From: Candidatus Rokuibacteriota bacterium
Lineage (GTDB): Bacteria > Methylomirabilota > Methylomirabilia > Rokubacteriales > CSP1-6
DNA: 64,000 nt
Assembly (NCBI GenBank): GCA_003220225.1
Contig: QHRU01000032.1
Location: 98,898 to 162,897, forward strand
Direction of reading: 5' to 3'
The notes under the pieces are model-generated. The model had not been told where the DNA came from, made no database searches, and was given only the letters and a program-made list of their open reading frames with translations. The translations under genes were made by a program, and so were the position numbers. This document shows positions 7,746-15,432 of the stretch, in pieces; within the stretch, counting starts at the first letter, position 1, and each line of letters starts with the position of its first letter.

Positions 7746-8896
7746 GCTTCGTTCGACAGCACCAGCGTGCCGGCGGCGGAGAGCATTCCGCCCATGCCGT
7801 TCACCAGTGAGGTCCTGAGGTTCGGCACCTGACGGGGCCCGCACTCGCCGCGAAGCTGGCGGGCGGCCTCGATGATCGGGAAGATGCCGTACATGCCCGT
7901 GTGCGTGTAGGAGAGGCCGCCGCCATTGGTGTTGATCGGCAGCGAGCCCCCCGGCGTCGAGCGCCCCTCTTCGAAGAAGCGCACGCCCTCGCCGCGCTTG
8001 GCGATGCCGAGCGACTCCAGCATGATGGGCGGCCCCGAGGTGAACGCGTCGTACAGCATGATGTGCTGGAAGTCGGTGGGACCCACCCCGGCCATGCGGA
8101 ACGCCTTGTCGCCCGAGATCCGCGTCGCCTCGCTGAACGTCAGGTCTTTCATCTGGGTGAGGCTCACGTGCTCGGTGCCCTCACCGAGCCCGCGCACGTA
8201 GACCGGCTTCTTGGCGGTGTCCCTGGCGCGGTCGGCGCGTGTGAGCACGACGGCCCCGCCGGCGTCGGTGACGAGGCAGATGTTGAGGACGGTGAACGGG
8301 TAGACGACCGGCCGCGCCTTGAGGACGTCCTCGACGGTCAGTGGCTCGCGCCGCAGCGCCTTGGGGTTCAGCGCCGCCCACTTGCGCGTGGAGACGGCCA
8401 CCTGCGCCCATTGCTCGAGCGTGGTGCCGTACCGATGCATGTGGCGCGTGGTGATGAGCCCGAACATCGTCGGCGCCGGCCCGAAGCCGTAGGGCGCCTC
8501 GAACTGGCCCGGGATGGCCGTGTCGCGCCGCGGGCTCACGCCCACCTGGGAGCGGCCCGACTCGCCGTGCGAGATCACGGCGACGTCGCAGAGGCCGTGG
8601 TGCAGCGCCGCCACCGCGTGACCGACCATGATGATGAAGGAGCAGCCGCCGACCGTCGTGCCGTCGACGTGACGCGCGGTGATGCCGAGCGCCTCGCCGA
8701 TGGTGGCCGGGGAGTGCTGGCCGGCCGTGAAGATGCCATCCACGTCGGAGACCTTGAGCCCGGCGTCGCGCACGGCGTTGGTGACGGCCTCGACGTGCAG
8801 GCTGAGCTGGCTCTTGTGGGGCAGCGTGCCCATCTCGTCGGACTCGTCCACGCCGACGATGCAGGCGACGTTGGAGAGATCGCGCAGGTTGGCCAT
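7742..8896 (-). CDS. Thiolase-like (SCP2-type) acyl-CoA acetyltransferase
   Basis: A 384-residue protein of the non-decarboxylating thiolase / 'lipid-transfer protein' clade: SDVDGIFTAGQHS, GGCSFIIMVGHAVAALHHG, VISHGESGRS, NTNGGGLSYTHTGMYG and the C-terminal NGMGGMLSAAGTLVLSN. A cysteine is present in the nucleophile region (GGCS) and the SYTHTG histidine is conserved. Family members condense or cleave beta-ketoacyl-CoA and usually need a DUF35 partner, which is encoded just upstream with a five-base gap. Starts at ATG 8896; an ATG three codons upstream is also in frame. Chain-length specificity cannot be read. Confidence 0.85.
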   Translation of the reverse strand: MANLRDLSNVACIVGVDESDEMGTLPHKSQLSLHVEAVTNAVRDAGLKVSDVDGIFTAGQHSPATIGEALGITARHVDGTTVGGCSFIIMVGHAVAALHHGLCDVAVISHGESGRSQVGVSPRRDTAIPGQFEAPYGFGPAPTMFGLITTRHMHRYGTTLEQWAQVAVSTRKWAALNPKALRREPLTVEDVLKARPVVYPFTVLNICLVTDAGGAVVLTRADRARDTAKKPVYVRGLGEGTEHVSLTQMKDLTFSEATRISGDKAFRMAGVGPTDFQHIMLYDAFTSGPPIMLESLGIAKRGEGVRFFEEGRSTPGGSLPINTNGGGLSYTHTGMYGIFPIIEAARQLRGECGPRQVPNLRTSLVNGMGGMLSAAGTLVLSNEA

Positions 8897-8901
8897 GGCC
8901 C

Positions 8902-9321
8902 TCACCGCCCCGCCGGCTGGAACAGCGGCAGCGTGACCTCGTCGGTCAGCTTGGAGAACACGACCTCCACCGGCATGTCGCACGTGAGCTTCCTGGGATC
9001 GGCCTCGACGTTGATGAGGTTCGACAGCATGCGCGGTCCCTCGGCCAGCTCGACCATCGCCAGCACGTACGGCGTCGGAACCTTGAACGCCTTGTTGAAC
9101 GACTGGTAGCCGATCTCGAACGCATGGAGGGTGCCGCGCCCCTTCGACTGGATCCACCCGATGCTGCGCGCGTGGCACCTCGGGCACGCGACGCGGGGGT
9201 ACCAGAACACGTGGCCGCACGCGCCGCACTTCGGCAGCATCAGCTTCTGCTCGCGCAGGCCATCCCAGTACGGCTTGGCCTCCGGCGTCATCGGATTCGG
9301 CAACGGGCGATCGATCTCCAT
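8902..9321 (-). CDS. DUF35 zinc-ribbon/OB-fold thiolase partner
   Basis: A 139-residue protein with an N-terminal rubredoxin-like zinc ribbon (CGACGHVFWYPRVACPRC, two CxxC pairs) and a C-terminal OB fold (GRGTLHAFEIG, PTPYVLAMVELAEGPRMLSN). In archaea and actinobacteria DUF35 proteins form a complex with thiolases and channel acyl-CoA intermediates. The pairing with the thiolase gene downstream is the standard arrangement and supports both calls. First gene of this short minus-strand operon. Confidence 0.85.
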   Translation of the reverse strand: MEIDRPLPNPMTPEAKPYWDGLREQKLMLPKCGACGHVFWYPRVACPRCHARSIGWIQSKGRGTLHAFEIGYQSFNKAFKVPTPYVLAMVELAEGPRMLSNLINVEADPRKLTCDMPVEVVFSKLTDEVTLPLFQPAGR

Positions 9322-9397
9322 GGAGGTCCTCTATGTGTGGGGCGCACCGTTCGCTGCTAGGATCACGGCGCAGAGTATAGCGGCTCAGGAGGCGCTC

Positions 9398-10624
9398 ATG
9401 CGCAGCGTCGGACTCTTGCTCGTCGCCGTGTCGCTCGCCGCGCTCGTCGCCGGCGAGACGGCCGCCCAGGGACCGATCAAGATCGGCTTCATCTCGCCCC
9501 TGTCGGGCGCCATCGCCGCCGCCGGCAAGGACATGTACAGCGGCTGCGAGCTGTACTGGCAGGAGACGGGCTGGCAGGCGGGCGGCCGGAAGCTCGAGGT
9601 CATCCTCGAGGACAACGAAGGCCAGCCGGCGGCCGCGCTCACCAAGGCGCGCAAGCTCGTCGAGAACGACAAGGTGCACATGCTCGCCGGCGTCATCCTG
9701 TCGAACGTCGCCTATGCGCTCGTGCCGTACGTCGAGGCGCAGGGGATCCCGACCCTCTACCCGATCAACTCCGCCGACGACCTCACGCAGCGCAAGCGGC
9801 CGAAGTGGCTCATCCGTACCGGCTTCTCCGCCGGCGGCAACATGCACCCGTTCGGGGAGTTCGCGGCCAAGACGCTCGGCTACAGGAAGGTCGTCATGAT
9901 CGGGCTCGACTACGCGTTCGGCTGGGAGACGGTGGGCGGCTTCCACAAGTCGTTCGAGGACAACGGCGGGCAGGTGATCCAGAAGATCTGGGTGCCGCTC
10001 AACGTGCAGGACTATGCGCCGTACCTCGGCCAGGTGCGCAAGGATGCCGACGCGGTGTTCGTCAACGCACTGGGACGCTGGACGCTCCTGTTCGCCAAGC
10101 AGTACGCGGAGAGCGCGCTGAGGGGCAAGCCGCTCATCGCCAACGGCACCTACAGCGACGAGCACGTCCTGCCGCAGCTCGGCGACGAGTCGCTCGGCGT
10201 GATCAGCGCGCATCACTACTCCGCCGCGCTCGACACGCCGGCGAACCAGCGATTCCGAGGCGCCTACGAGAAGGCGTACGCGCGCACGCCGGGCTTCTAC
10301 GGCGAGAACTGCTACACGGGCGCCCGCATGGTCAGCGAGGCGATCAAGGCGGTCGGCGGCAACGTCGAGGACCGCGCGGCGTTCATGGCCGCGCTGCGCC
10401 GGATGCGGATCACCGACGCGCCCCGCGGTCCGGTGGAGATGGACGCCTACGGCAACCCGACGCAGAACATCTACATCCGCAAGGTCGAGCGCGTCGGCGG
10501 CAAGCTGCAGAACACCGTCATCCACACGTACCCGCATGTGAGCCAGTTCTGGAAGTACAACCCGGAGGAGTTCCTGAAGCAGCCCGTGTACTCGCGGGAG
10601 TTCCCGCCGTGTAAGTACTGCTGA
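9398..10624 (+). CDS. Branched-chain-type ABC substrate-binding protein
   Basis: A 408-residue periplasmic binding protein: signal peptide (MRSVGLLLVAVSLAALVAG, cleavage near ETAAQ), then KIGFISPLSGAIAAAGKDM, the start of mature LivJ/LivK-type proteins, and a late YGENCYTGARMVSEAIKAVGG. CAGGAGG is six to seven bases before the ATG. No permease or ATPase gene is adjacent; it may use the livHMGF components encoded at 30.8-34 kb or elsewhere. The ligand need not be an amino acid; in such genomes this family often takes aromatic acids or short acyl compounds. Confidence 0.85.
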   Translation: MRSVGLLLVAVSLAALVAGETAAQGPIKIGFISPLSGAIAAAGKDMYSGCELYWQETGWQAGGRKLEVILEDNEGQPAAALTKARKLVENDKVHMLAGVILSNVAYALVPYVEAQGIPTLYPINSADDLTQRKRPKWLIRTGFSAGGNMHPFGEFAAKTLGYRKVVMIGLDYAFGWETVGGFHKSFEDNGGQVIQKIWVPLNVQDYAPYLGQVRKDADAVFVNALGRWTLLFAKQYAESALRGKPLIANGTYSDEHVLPQLGDESLGVISAHHYSAALDTPANQRFRGAYEKAYARTPGFYGENCYTGARMVSEAIKAVGGNVEDRAAFMAALRRMRITDAPRGPVEMDAYGNPTQNIYIRKVERVGGKLQNTVIHTYPHVSQFWKYNPEEFLKQPVYSREFPPCKYC

Positions 10625-10631
10625 GGCGGCC

Positions 10632-11567
10632 ATGAAGCCGTTCAGGTTCGGCGTCAACGTGCGGACCGCCGGCTCGCACGCCGAATGGGCGGAGAAGGCG
10701 CGCAAGGTCGAGCGCCTCGGCTACTCGGTCCTGCTCGTGCCGGATCATCTTGCCGAGCTGCTGGCGCCGTTTCCCGCGCTGGCCGGCGCCGCGGCGGCGA
10801 CCACGCGTCTGCGCGTCGGCACCGCGGTGCTCAACAATGACTTCCGCCATCCCGTGTTGACGGCGCGTGAGGCGGCGACGCTCGACGTGCTGAGCGACGG
10901 CCGGCTCGAGCTCGGTCTCGGCGCCGGGCACATGCAGTCCGAGTACGAGGCAGCGGGACTCGGCTTCGACCCCGGCGCGACCCGCGTCGAGCGGCTGGCG
11001 GAGGCGGTTGTCGTCGTCAAGCGCCTGCTCGAGGGCGAAGCGGTCACCTACACCGGAACGCACTATCGCGTGACCGGGCACACGATCCACCCGCGCCCCG
11101 TCCAGCGCCCGCGCCCGCCGATCTTCATCGGCGGCAACGCCCCGCGCCTGCTGACGGTCGCCGCGCGCGAGGCCGACATCGTCGGCCTCACGGGCATCGC
11201 GTTTCGCGGCGGCGGCAAGGAGCCTGACGTCGCGGACTTCCGGGCGGCGAGTGTGGACGACCGCGTGCGGCTCGTGCGCGAGACCGCCGGCGCGCGCTAC
11301 GACCAGGTTGAGCTGAACGCGCTCGTGCAGCGGGTGATCGTGACCGACGAGCGCGGGAAGGCGGCCAACGAGCTGGCGACGGGCCGCTGGGCGCAGCTCA
11401 CACCCGAGGAGATTCTGGGGAGCCCCTACGTGCTCGTCGGGACCGTGGACCAGATGGTCGAAGACCTGACGGCGCGGCGCGAGCGCTGGGGCATCTCCTA
11501 CGTCATGACCCACGAGCCGTTCATCGACGCGCTGGCGCCGGTCGTCGCGCGGCTCGCCGGCCGCTAG
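10632..11567 (+). CDS. Luciferase-like (LLM) F420/flavin-dependent oxidoreductase
   Basis: A 311-residue TIM-barrel protein with the LLM pattern: FRFGVNVRTAGS, GYSVLLVPDHL, TTRLRVGTAVLNNDFRHPV, LDVLSDGRLELGLGAGH and HPRPVQRPRPPIFIGGNAPR. It is closest to the F420-dependent TIGR03621-type group, although flavin use cannot be excluded. It starts seven bases after the binding-protein stop, so the two are likely co-transcribed; an oxidoreductase acting on an imported substrate would make sense but is not shown. Confidence 0.8.
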   Translation: MKPFRFGVNVRTAGSHAEWAEKARKVERLGYSVLLVPDHLAELLAPFPALAGAAAATTRLRVGTAVLNNDFRHPVLTAREAATLDVLSDGRLELGLGAGHMQSEYEAAGLGFDPGATRVERLAEAVVVVKRLLEGEAVTYTGTHYRVTGHTIHPRPVQRPRPPIFIGGNAPRLLTVAAREADIVGLTGIAFRGGGKEPDVADFRAASVDDRVRLVRETAGARYDQVELNALVQRVIVTDERGKAANELATGRWAQLTPEEILGSPYVLVGTVDQMVEDLTARRERWGISYVMTHEPFIDALAPVVARLAGR

Positions 11568-11570
11568 CGC

Positions 11571-12758
11571 TCAGCCCTTCGGCAGTCCGAGCACCCGCTC
11601 GCCGATGATGTTGCGCTGGATCTCGCTCGTCCCCGCCGAGATCGTGTACTGGCGCGCGGCGACGAGACGGTTGAACCAGCGCGGCGCGTCGGGCACGAGC
11701 TCCGTCCCCTGGTTCACGAGCGCGTGCATGCCGAGCAATTCGCCGGCGGCGTCCGCGATGCGCACGCCGATCTCGGTGCCCGACAATTTTAATATCGAGC
11801 CCTCGGGCCCCGGCGCCTCGCCGCGGATCTGACGGGTCAGCGCGCGGAAGCGCGTGTACTTCATCGCCTCGCAGTCGATCAGGAGCTGGGAGAGGCGCTG
11901 GCGGATGCGCGGATCGTCCCACGCCGTCCGGCCGTCCACCGGGAGCCGCCGCGCGACCGTGATGAGGTCGCGCACCTGGCCGACCGGATTGCGGGCCCCC
12001 GACGAGTGACGCTCGTACATCAGCGTCGTCGTCGAGACCTTCCAGCCCGCGTTCAGCGGCCCCAGGAGCTGGCTCTTCGGGACCATCACGTCGGTGAAGA
12101 ACACCTCGTTGAAGTGGTGGTGGCCCGTCGCCAGCACCAGCGGACGCACGCTGACGCCGGGCGCCTTCATGTCCACGAGCAGGCACGAGATGCCGTTGTG
12201 CTTCGGCACGGTCGGATCGGTGCGCACGAGCAGGATGATCGAGTCCGCGTACTGCGCGCCCGACGTCCACACCTTCTGGCCGTTCACGAGGAAGTGATCG
12301 CCCTTGTCCTCGGCGCGCGTGCGAAGGCTGGCCAGATCGGAGCCCGCGCCGGGCTCGGAGAAGCCCTGGGCCCAGATCTCGTCGGCGTTCAGGATGCGCG
12401 GCAGGTACCGGACCTTCTGCGCGTCGGTTCCCCAGTGGATGATCGTCGGCCCCACGAGGTTGAGACCCATGCCGGGCAGCACGGGCGCGTGCGCCGCCGA
12501 GTACTCCTCGTCCCAGATCACGCGCTCGATGATCGAGGCCCCGCGCCCGCCATACTCCTTGGGCCACGCGACTCCGACCCAGCCGGCCTTGTGCATCGTC
12601 TTCTGCCACGCGACGCGCCGTTCGAACATCTCGCGATTGGACGCGACGCGGTCGTCCACCGGGTCGTCCACACGGAGATCGGCGGGCAGGTGCGCGGCGA
12701 GGAAGGCCCGGAACTCCTTGCGGAACGCTTCCTGCTCGGGGGCGTACTCAAAATCCAT
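11571..12758 (-). CDS. Acyl-CoA dehydrogenase
   Basis: A 395-residue FAD enzyme with both family signatures: GFSEPGAGSDLASLRTRA in the middle domain and YTISAGTSEIQRNIIGERVL near the C-terminus. It introduces the alpha,beta double bond into acyl-CoA thioesters, passing electrons to ETF. The N-terminal domain is complete (MDFEYAPEQEAFRKEFRAFL). The substrate range is unclear, as for most environmental ACADs. The 48-bp tandem repeat lies directly upstream of its start, separating it from the hydroxyisobutyrate-dehydrogenase-like gene; AGAGG occurs in the short leader. Confidence 0.85.
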   Translation of the reverse strand: MDFEYAPEQEAFRKEFRAFLAAHLPADLRVDDPVDDRVASNREMFERRVAWQKTMHKAGWVGVAWPKEYGGRGASIIERVIWDEEYSAAHAPVLPGMGLNLVGPTIIHWGTDAQKVRYLPRILNADEIWAQGFSEPGAGSDLASLRTRAEDKGDHFLVNGQKVWTSGAQYADSIILLVRTDPTVPKHNGISCLLVDMKAPGVSVRPLVLATGHHHFNEVFFTDVMVPKSQLLGPLNAGWKVSTTTLMYERHSSGARNPVGQVRDLITVARRLPVDGRTAWDDPRIRQRLSQLLIDCEAMKYTRFRALTRQIRGEAPGPEGSILKLSGTEIGVRIADAAGELLGMHALVNQGTELVPDAPRWFNRLVAARQYTISAGTSEIQRNIIGERVLGLPKG

Positions 12759-12769
12759 GGGGGGCCTCT

Positions 12770-12912
12770 TTCATAGACTCGCCTCACCCGTCGAACGGCT
12801 TCGGCTCGCACGGCCACTTCATAGACTCGCCTCACCCGTCGAACGGCTTCGGCTCGCACGGCCACTTCATAGACTCGCCTCACCCGTCGAACGGCTTCGG
12901 CTCGCACGGCCA
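12770..12912. repeat. 48-bp direct tandem repeat, three copies
   Basis: Three head-to-tail copies of a 48-base unit at 12770-12817, 12818-12865 and 12866-12912, identical except for the last base of the third copy. On the minus strand each unit contains the final codons and the TGA of the dehydrogenase gene encoded from 13811; only the third copy is used as that gene's real end. Because 48 is a multiple of three, the frame is preserved across units. It lies between two minus-strand genes. Confidence 0.9.
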
Positions 12913-13811
12913 TCATGGTTGGGCGAGGGCGGCAGGCCGCTGAGCCCGGCGAGAACGTCGAAGAGGGTGCCGAAGTCGCGCTCGGCGAGGCCGAGACCGC
13001 GCGCCATCGTCAGCCACTGCTGGGCGAGCGCGGTGGTGGGCAGCGTCACGCCGGTGGCGTGGCCCTGGTCGAGCGCGAGCTGAAGATCCTTCTGCATCAT
13101 GCCGACGTTGAACCACGCGTCGCGCGGCATCTTGCCGACGACGTACGGCCCGCGGTACTTCACCATCGGGGAGGCGACCACGGATTTCAGCAACGCCTCC
13201 ACCGCCGTCTCGCGCGCGATGCCCGCCTTCTCGGCGAGCAGCACGGCCTCGGCGAACGCGAGCATCTGCACGGCGAGCCCGAGGTTCGTCGCGATCTTCA
13301 TCGACTTGGCCAGGCCGAGCCGCCCGACGTGGGTGATGCCGCCAGGCGCCATGGCCAGGAGATACGGCCGCACGCGCTCGAGCGCACCGTGGTCGCCGCT
13401 CACCGCGATGGACGCCGCGCCCTGCTCGACGGTGATGGTGCTGCCGGAGATGGGCGCATCGAGCATGGCGGCGCCGCGCGCGGCGACCACCCCGCCCAGC
13501 TCGCGCGTGACGGCCGGGCTCACCGTGCTCATCTCCACCCAGACGGCGCCGCCGCCGAGCCCGGCCACGATCCCGTCGTCGCCGAGCGCGACCGCGCGCA
13601 GCGCGGCGTCGTCGGTGACCATGCTGAAGACGGCCACGGCCCCCTCGGCGGCCGCGCGCGGCATCGCGGCGAGCTTCAGCCCGGCGGCCTCGAGGGCGCG
13701 GGCCTTGCCCGGGGTGCGATTGTAGCCGGCGACGGGGTGCCCGGCCTCGAGCAGGCGCCGCGCGAGCCGGCTGCCCATCGCGCCCAGCCCGACGAACGCG
13801 AGCGGAGGCAC
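12867..13811 (-). CDS. 3-hydroxyisobutyrate dehydrogenase-family oxidoreductase
   Basis: A 314-residue beta-hydroxyacid dehydrogenase: Rossmann motif GLGAMGSRLARRLLEAGHPV, with YNRT after it (Asn-Arg favours NADP), substrate-binding DAPISGS and the catalytic lysine in GLAKSMKIATN. Members reduce or oxidise beta-hydroxyacids such as 3-hydroxyisobutyrate, tartronate semialdehyde or succinic semialdehyde. The last 14-15 codons (DGRASRSRSTGEASL) lie in the third copy of the 48-bp repeat and are unlike the usual C-terminus, so the natural tail may have been replaced. Three bases separate it from the RidA gene upstream. Confidence 0.8.
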   Translation of the reverse strand: MPPLAFVGLGAMGSRLARRLLEAGHPVAGYNRTPGKARALEAAGLKLAAMPRAAAEGAVAVFSMVTDDAALRAVALGDDGIVAGLGGGAVWVEMSTVSPAVTRELGGVVAARGAAMLDAPISGSTITVEQGAASIAVSGDHGALERVRPYLLAMAPGGITHVGRLGLAKSMKIATNLGLAVQMLAFAEAVLLAEKAGIARETAVEALLKSVVASPMVKYRGPYVVGKMPRDAWFNVGMMQKDLQLALDQGHATGVTLPTTALAQQWLTMARGLGLAERDFGTLFDVLAGLSGLPPSPNHDGRASRSRSTGEASL

Positions 13812-13814
13812 GCG

Positions 13815-14243
13815 CTAATCGTCCGTGACCGCGATCGCGCTGATCTCGATCTTGCAGCGCGGGTGCGTGGCGAGCCGCGAGACCTCCACCGTCGTCGTCG
13901 TCGGCAGGTGCCCTTTGAGATAGTCGGCCCAGACGCGATTGAGGTCGTCCTGCTCGCTCACGTCGGTCAGAAAGCGGGTGGCCGAGACCAGATCCCTCAG
14001 GCCGCAGCCGGCGGCCTCCAGCGTCTTCTTCAGATTCTCCATGGTCAGCACGGCCTGCTCGCGCATGGTCGACGGCAGGTCGAACTCCTCGTCGCGGTGC
14101 GGATGGCTGTGATAGACGGCGGCGGCTGTCACACCGGACAGGAAGACCAGCCGTCCACGTGTCACCACGATCCCGGGCGCGTACGGCATGTGGACGTCGG
14201 TGCGCCGGTCGGTGTGGTGGACGATCGCGACGTCCTTGGCCAT
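13815..14243 (-). CDS. RidA-family enamine/imine deaminase-like protein
   Basis: A 142-residue YjgF/YER057c/UK114 protein: GRLVFLSGVTA, MREQAVLTMENLKKTLEAAG, RFLTDVSEQDDLNRVWADYL and TTTTVEVSRLATHPRCKIEI. The RidA catalytic arginine position (R-x-C-x-IEI) is present. The family removes reactive enamines formed by PLP enzymes; here it overlaps by one base the stop of hisC, a PLP aminotransferase, so a detoxifying partnership is plausible. The protein is slightly longer at the N-terminus than typical RidA. Confidence 0.85.
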   Translation of the reverse strand: MAKDVAIVHHTDRRTDVHMPYAPGIVVTRGRLVFLSGVTAAAVYHSHPHRDEEFDLPSTMREQAVLTMENLKKTLEAAGCGLRDLVSATRFLTDVSEQDDLNRVWADYLKGHLPTTTTVEVSRLATHPRCKIEISAIAVTDD

Positions 14244-15322
14244 CAGTCCTCCAGCAGCTTCAGCACGCGCTCGTTGATCTCGCGCGTGCCGACGGTGATC
14301 CGCAGGTGGCCGGGGAAGCCGACGGCGGCGCCGTCGCGGACGAGGATCCCGCCGCGCAGCAGGCGATCACGCGCGGCCGCCGCGTCCTTGACGCGCACGA
14401 GCATGAAGTTGGCTTGCGACGGCGCGAACGCGATCGCGCGGCGCTCCAGCCCGGCCGCGAGGTACGCGCGCTCCTCGAGGACGAGGGCGCGCGTGCGGGC
14501 GCCGTGCTCCGGATCCTCGAGGGCGGCGAGGGCGGCCACCTGGCCCAGGCGGTTCACGTTGTAGGGCGCGCGCACGCGATTGAGCCGGTCGATCGTCTCG
14601 AGCGACCCGATGGCGTAGCCCACGCGCAGGCCGGCGAGGCCGGCGATCTTCGAGAACGTGCGCAGCACCAGCAGGCGCGGGTAGCGCGCGAGCAGCGAGA
14701 CGCCGTCCGGGTACTCGGGATCGTCGACGAAGTCGCGGTACGCCTCGTCGAGCACGATGAGCGGCGGATCGTCGCCGAGCGCGTCGAGGAAGGCGAGGAG
14801 CGCGCGGCGCCGGATGATCGTCGTGGCCGGGTTGTGCGGCGAGCAGAGGAAGACGACCTTGGTCCGCGGCGTCACGCGCCGGCGCAGGTCGTCGAGGTCG
14901 GTCTCGTAGCCGGCGAGCGGGCTCGGCACGACGCGCGCGCCCGCGATTTGCGCCCCCGTCGCGTAGGGCTCGAACGAGGGGTGCGGCATCGCGACCTCGT
15001 CGCCGGGATCGAAGGCGGCCAGCGCGATCAGCGTGATCAGCTCGTCGGCGCCGTTGCCGACGACGATCTGCTCCGGCGAGATGCCGAGCCCGTGCGCGAG
15101 CGCGTCGCGCAGCGCGCCGCTGCCGCCGTCGGGGTAGAGGTGGATGTGCGCGGCCTCGCGGCGCACCGCCTCGATCACGCGCGGGGAGGCGCCGAGGGGG
15201 TTTTCGTTCGACGACAGGCGCACGAGCTCGGCCAGTCCCAGCTCCGCGACCAGCATTTCCAGGGGCTTGCCCGCCTCGTAAGGCGTGACGGCTTCGACGG
15301 CGGCGCGCCAGATCTTGCGCAC
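14243..15322 (-). CDS. hisC: Histidinol-phosphate aminotransferase
   Basis: A 359-residue fold-type I PLP aminotransferase: LSSNENPLGASPRV near the N-terminus, YPDGGSGALRDALA, VGNGADELITL, the DEAYRDF aspartate/tyrosine and the Schiff-base lysine in RTFSKIAGLAGLRVGYA. These are hisC hallmarks, converting imidazole-acetol phosphate to histidinol phosphate; some relatives act on aromatic amino acids. It starts at GTG 15322 with TACAAT seven bases upstream and no Shine-Dalgarno. It heads an overlapping minus-strand operon with the RidA and dehydrogenase genes and is divergent from glnD. No other his genes are in the window. Confidence 0.85.
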   Translation of the reverse strand: MRKIWRAAVEAVTPYEAGKPLEMLVAELGLAELVRLSSNENPLGASPRVIEAVRREAAHIHLYPDGGSGALRDALAHGLGISPEQIVVGNGADELITLIALAAFDPGDEVAMPHPSFEPYATGAQIAGARVVPSPLAGYETDLDDLRRRVTPRTKVVFLCSPHNPATTIIRRRALLAFLDALGDDPPLIVLDEAYRDFVDDPEYPDGVSLLARYPRLLVLRTFSKIAGLAGLRVGYAIGSLETIDRLNRVRAPYNVNRLGQVAALAALEDPEHGARTRALVLEERAYLAAGLERRAIAFAPSQANFMLVRVKDAAAARDRLLRGGILVRDGAAVGFPGHLRITVGTREINERVLKLLED

Positions 15323-15329
15323 GGGGCGT

Positions 15330-15422
15330 ATTGTACGCCGATCGTTCGCGCGCGCGACCGAGGCGCCACTTCAGCCTAACTCTGCGTCGGCATTGACATT
15401 AATCGCCACGGACTGATACGCT
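15330..15422. promoter_or_regulatory. Divergent hisC / glnD promoter region
   Basis: On the minus strand TACAAT (15335-15330) lies seven bases before the hisC GTG. On the plus strand a perfect TTGACA (15393-15398) is followed after 18 bases by TACGCT (15417-15422), ten bases before the glnD ATG. This is the best -35/-10 pair seen in front of a housekeeping gene here and implies a very short or absent leader. Confidence 0.5.
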
Positions 15423-15432
15423 CGGCGTCGTC

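Noticed and set aside
7742..10705. An open minus-strand frame of nearly 1,000 codons spanning the thiolase, DUF35 and binding-protein region
   Set aside because: Only the part from 8896 down has protein-like motifs; the rest is antisense to well-supported genes and open only because of the high GC content.
12770..12912. Possible CRISPR array
   Set aside because: The three units are contiguous, without spacers, and include the end of a coding gene; no cas gene is present.
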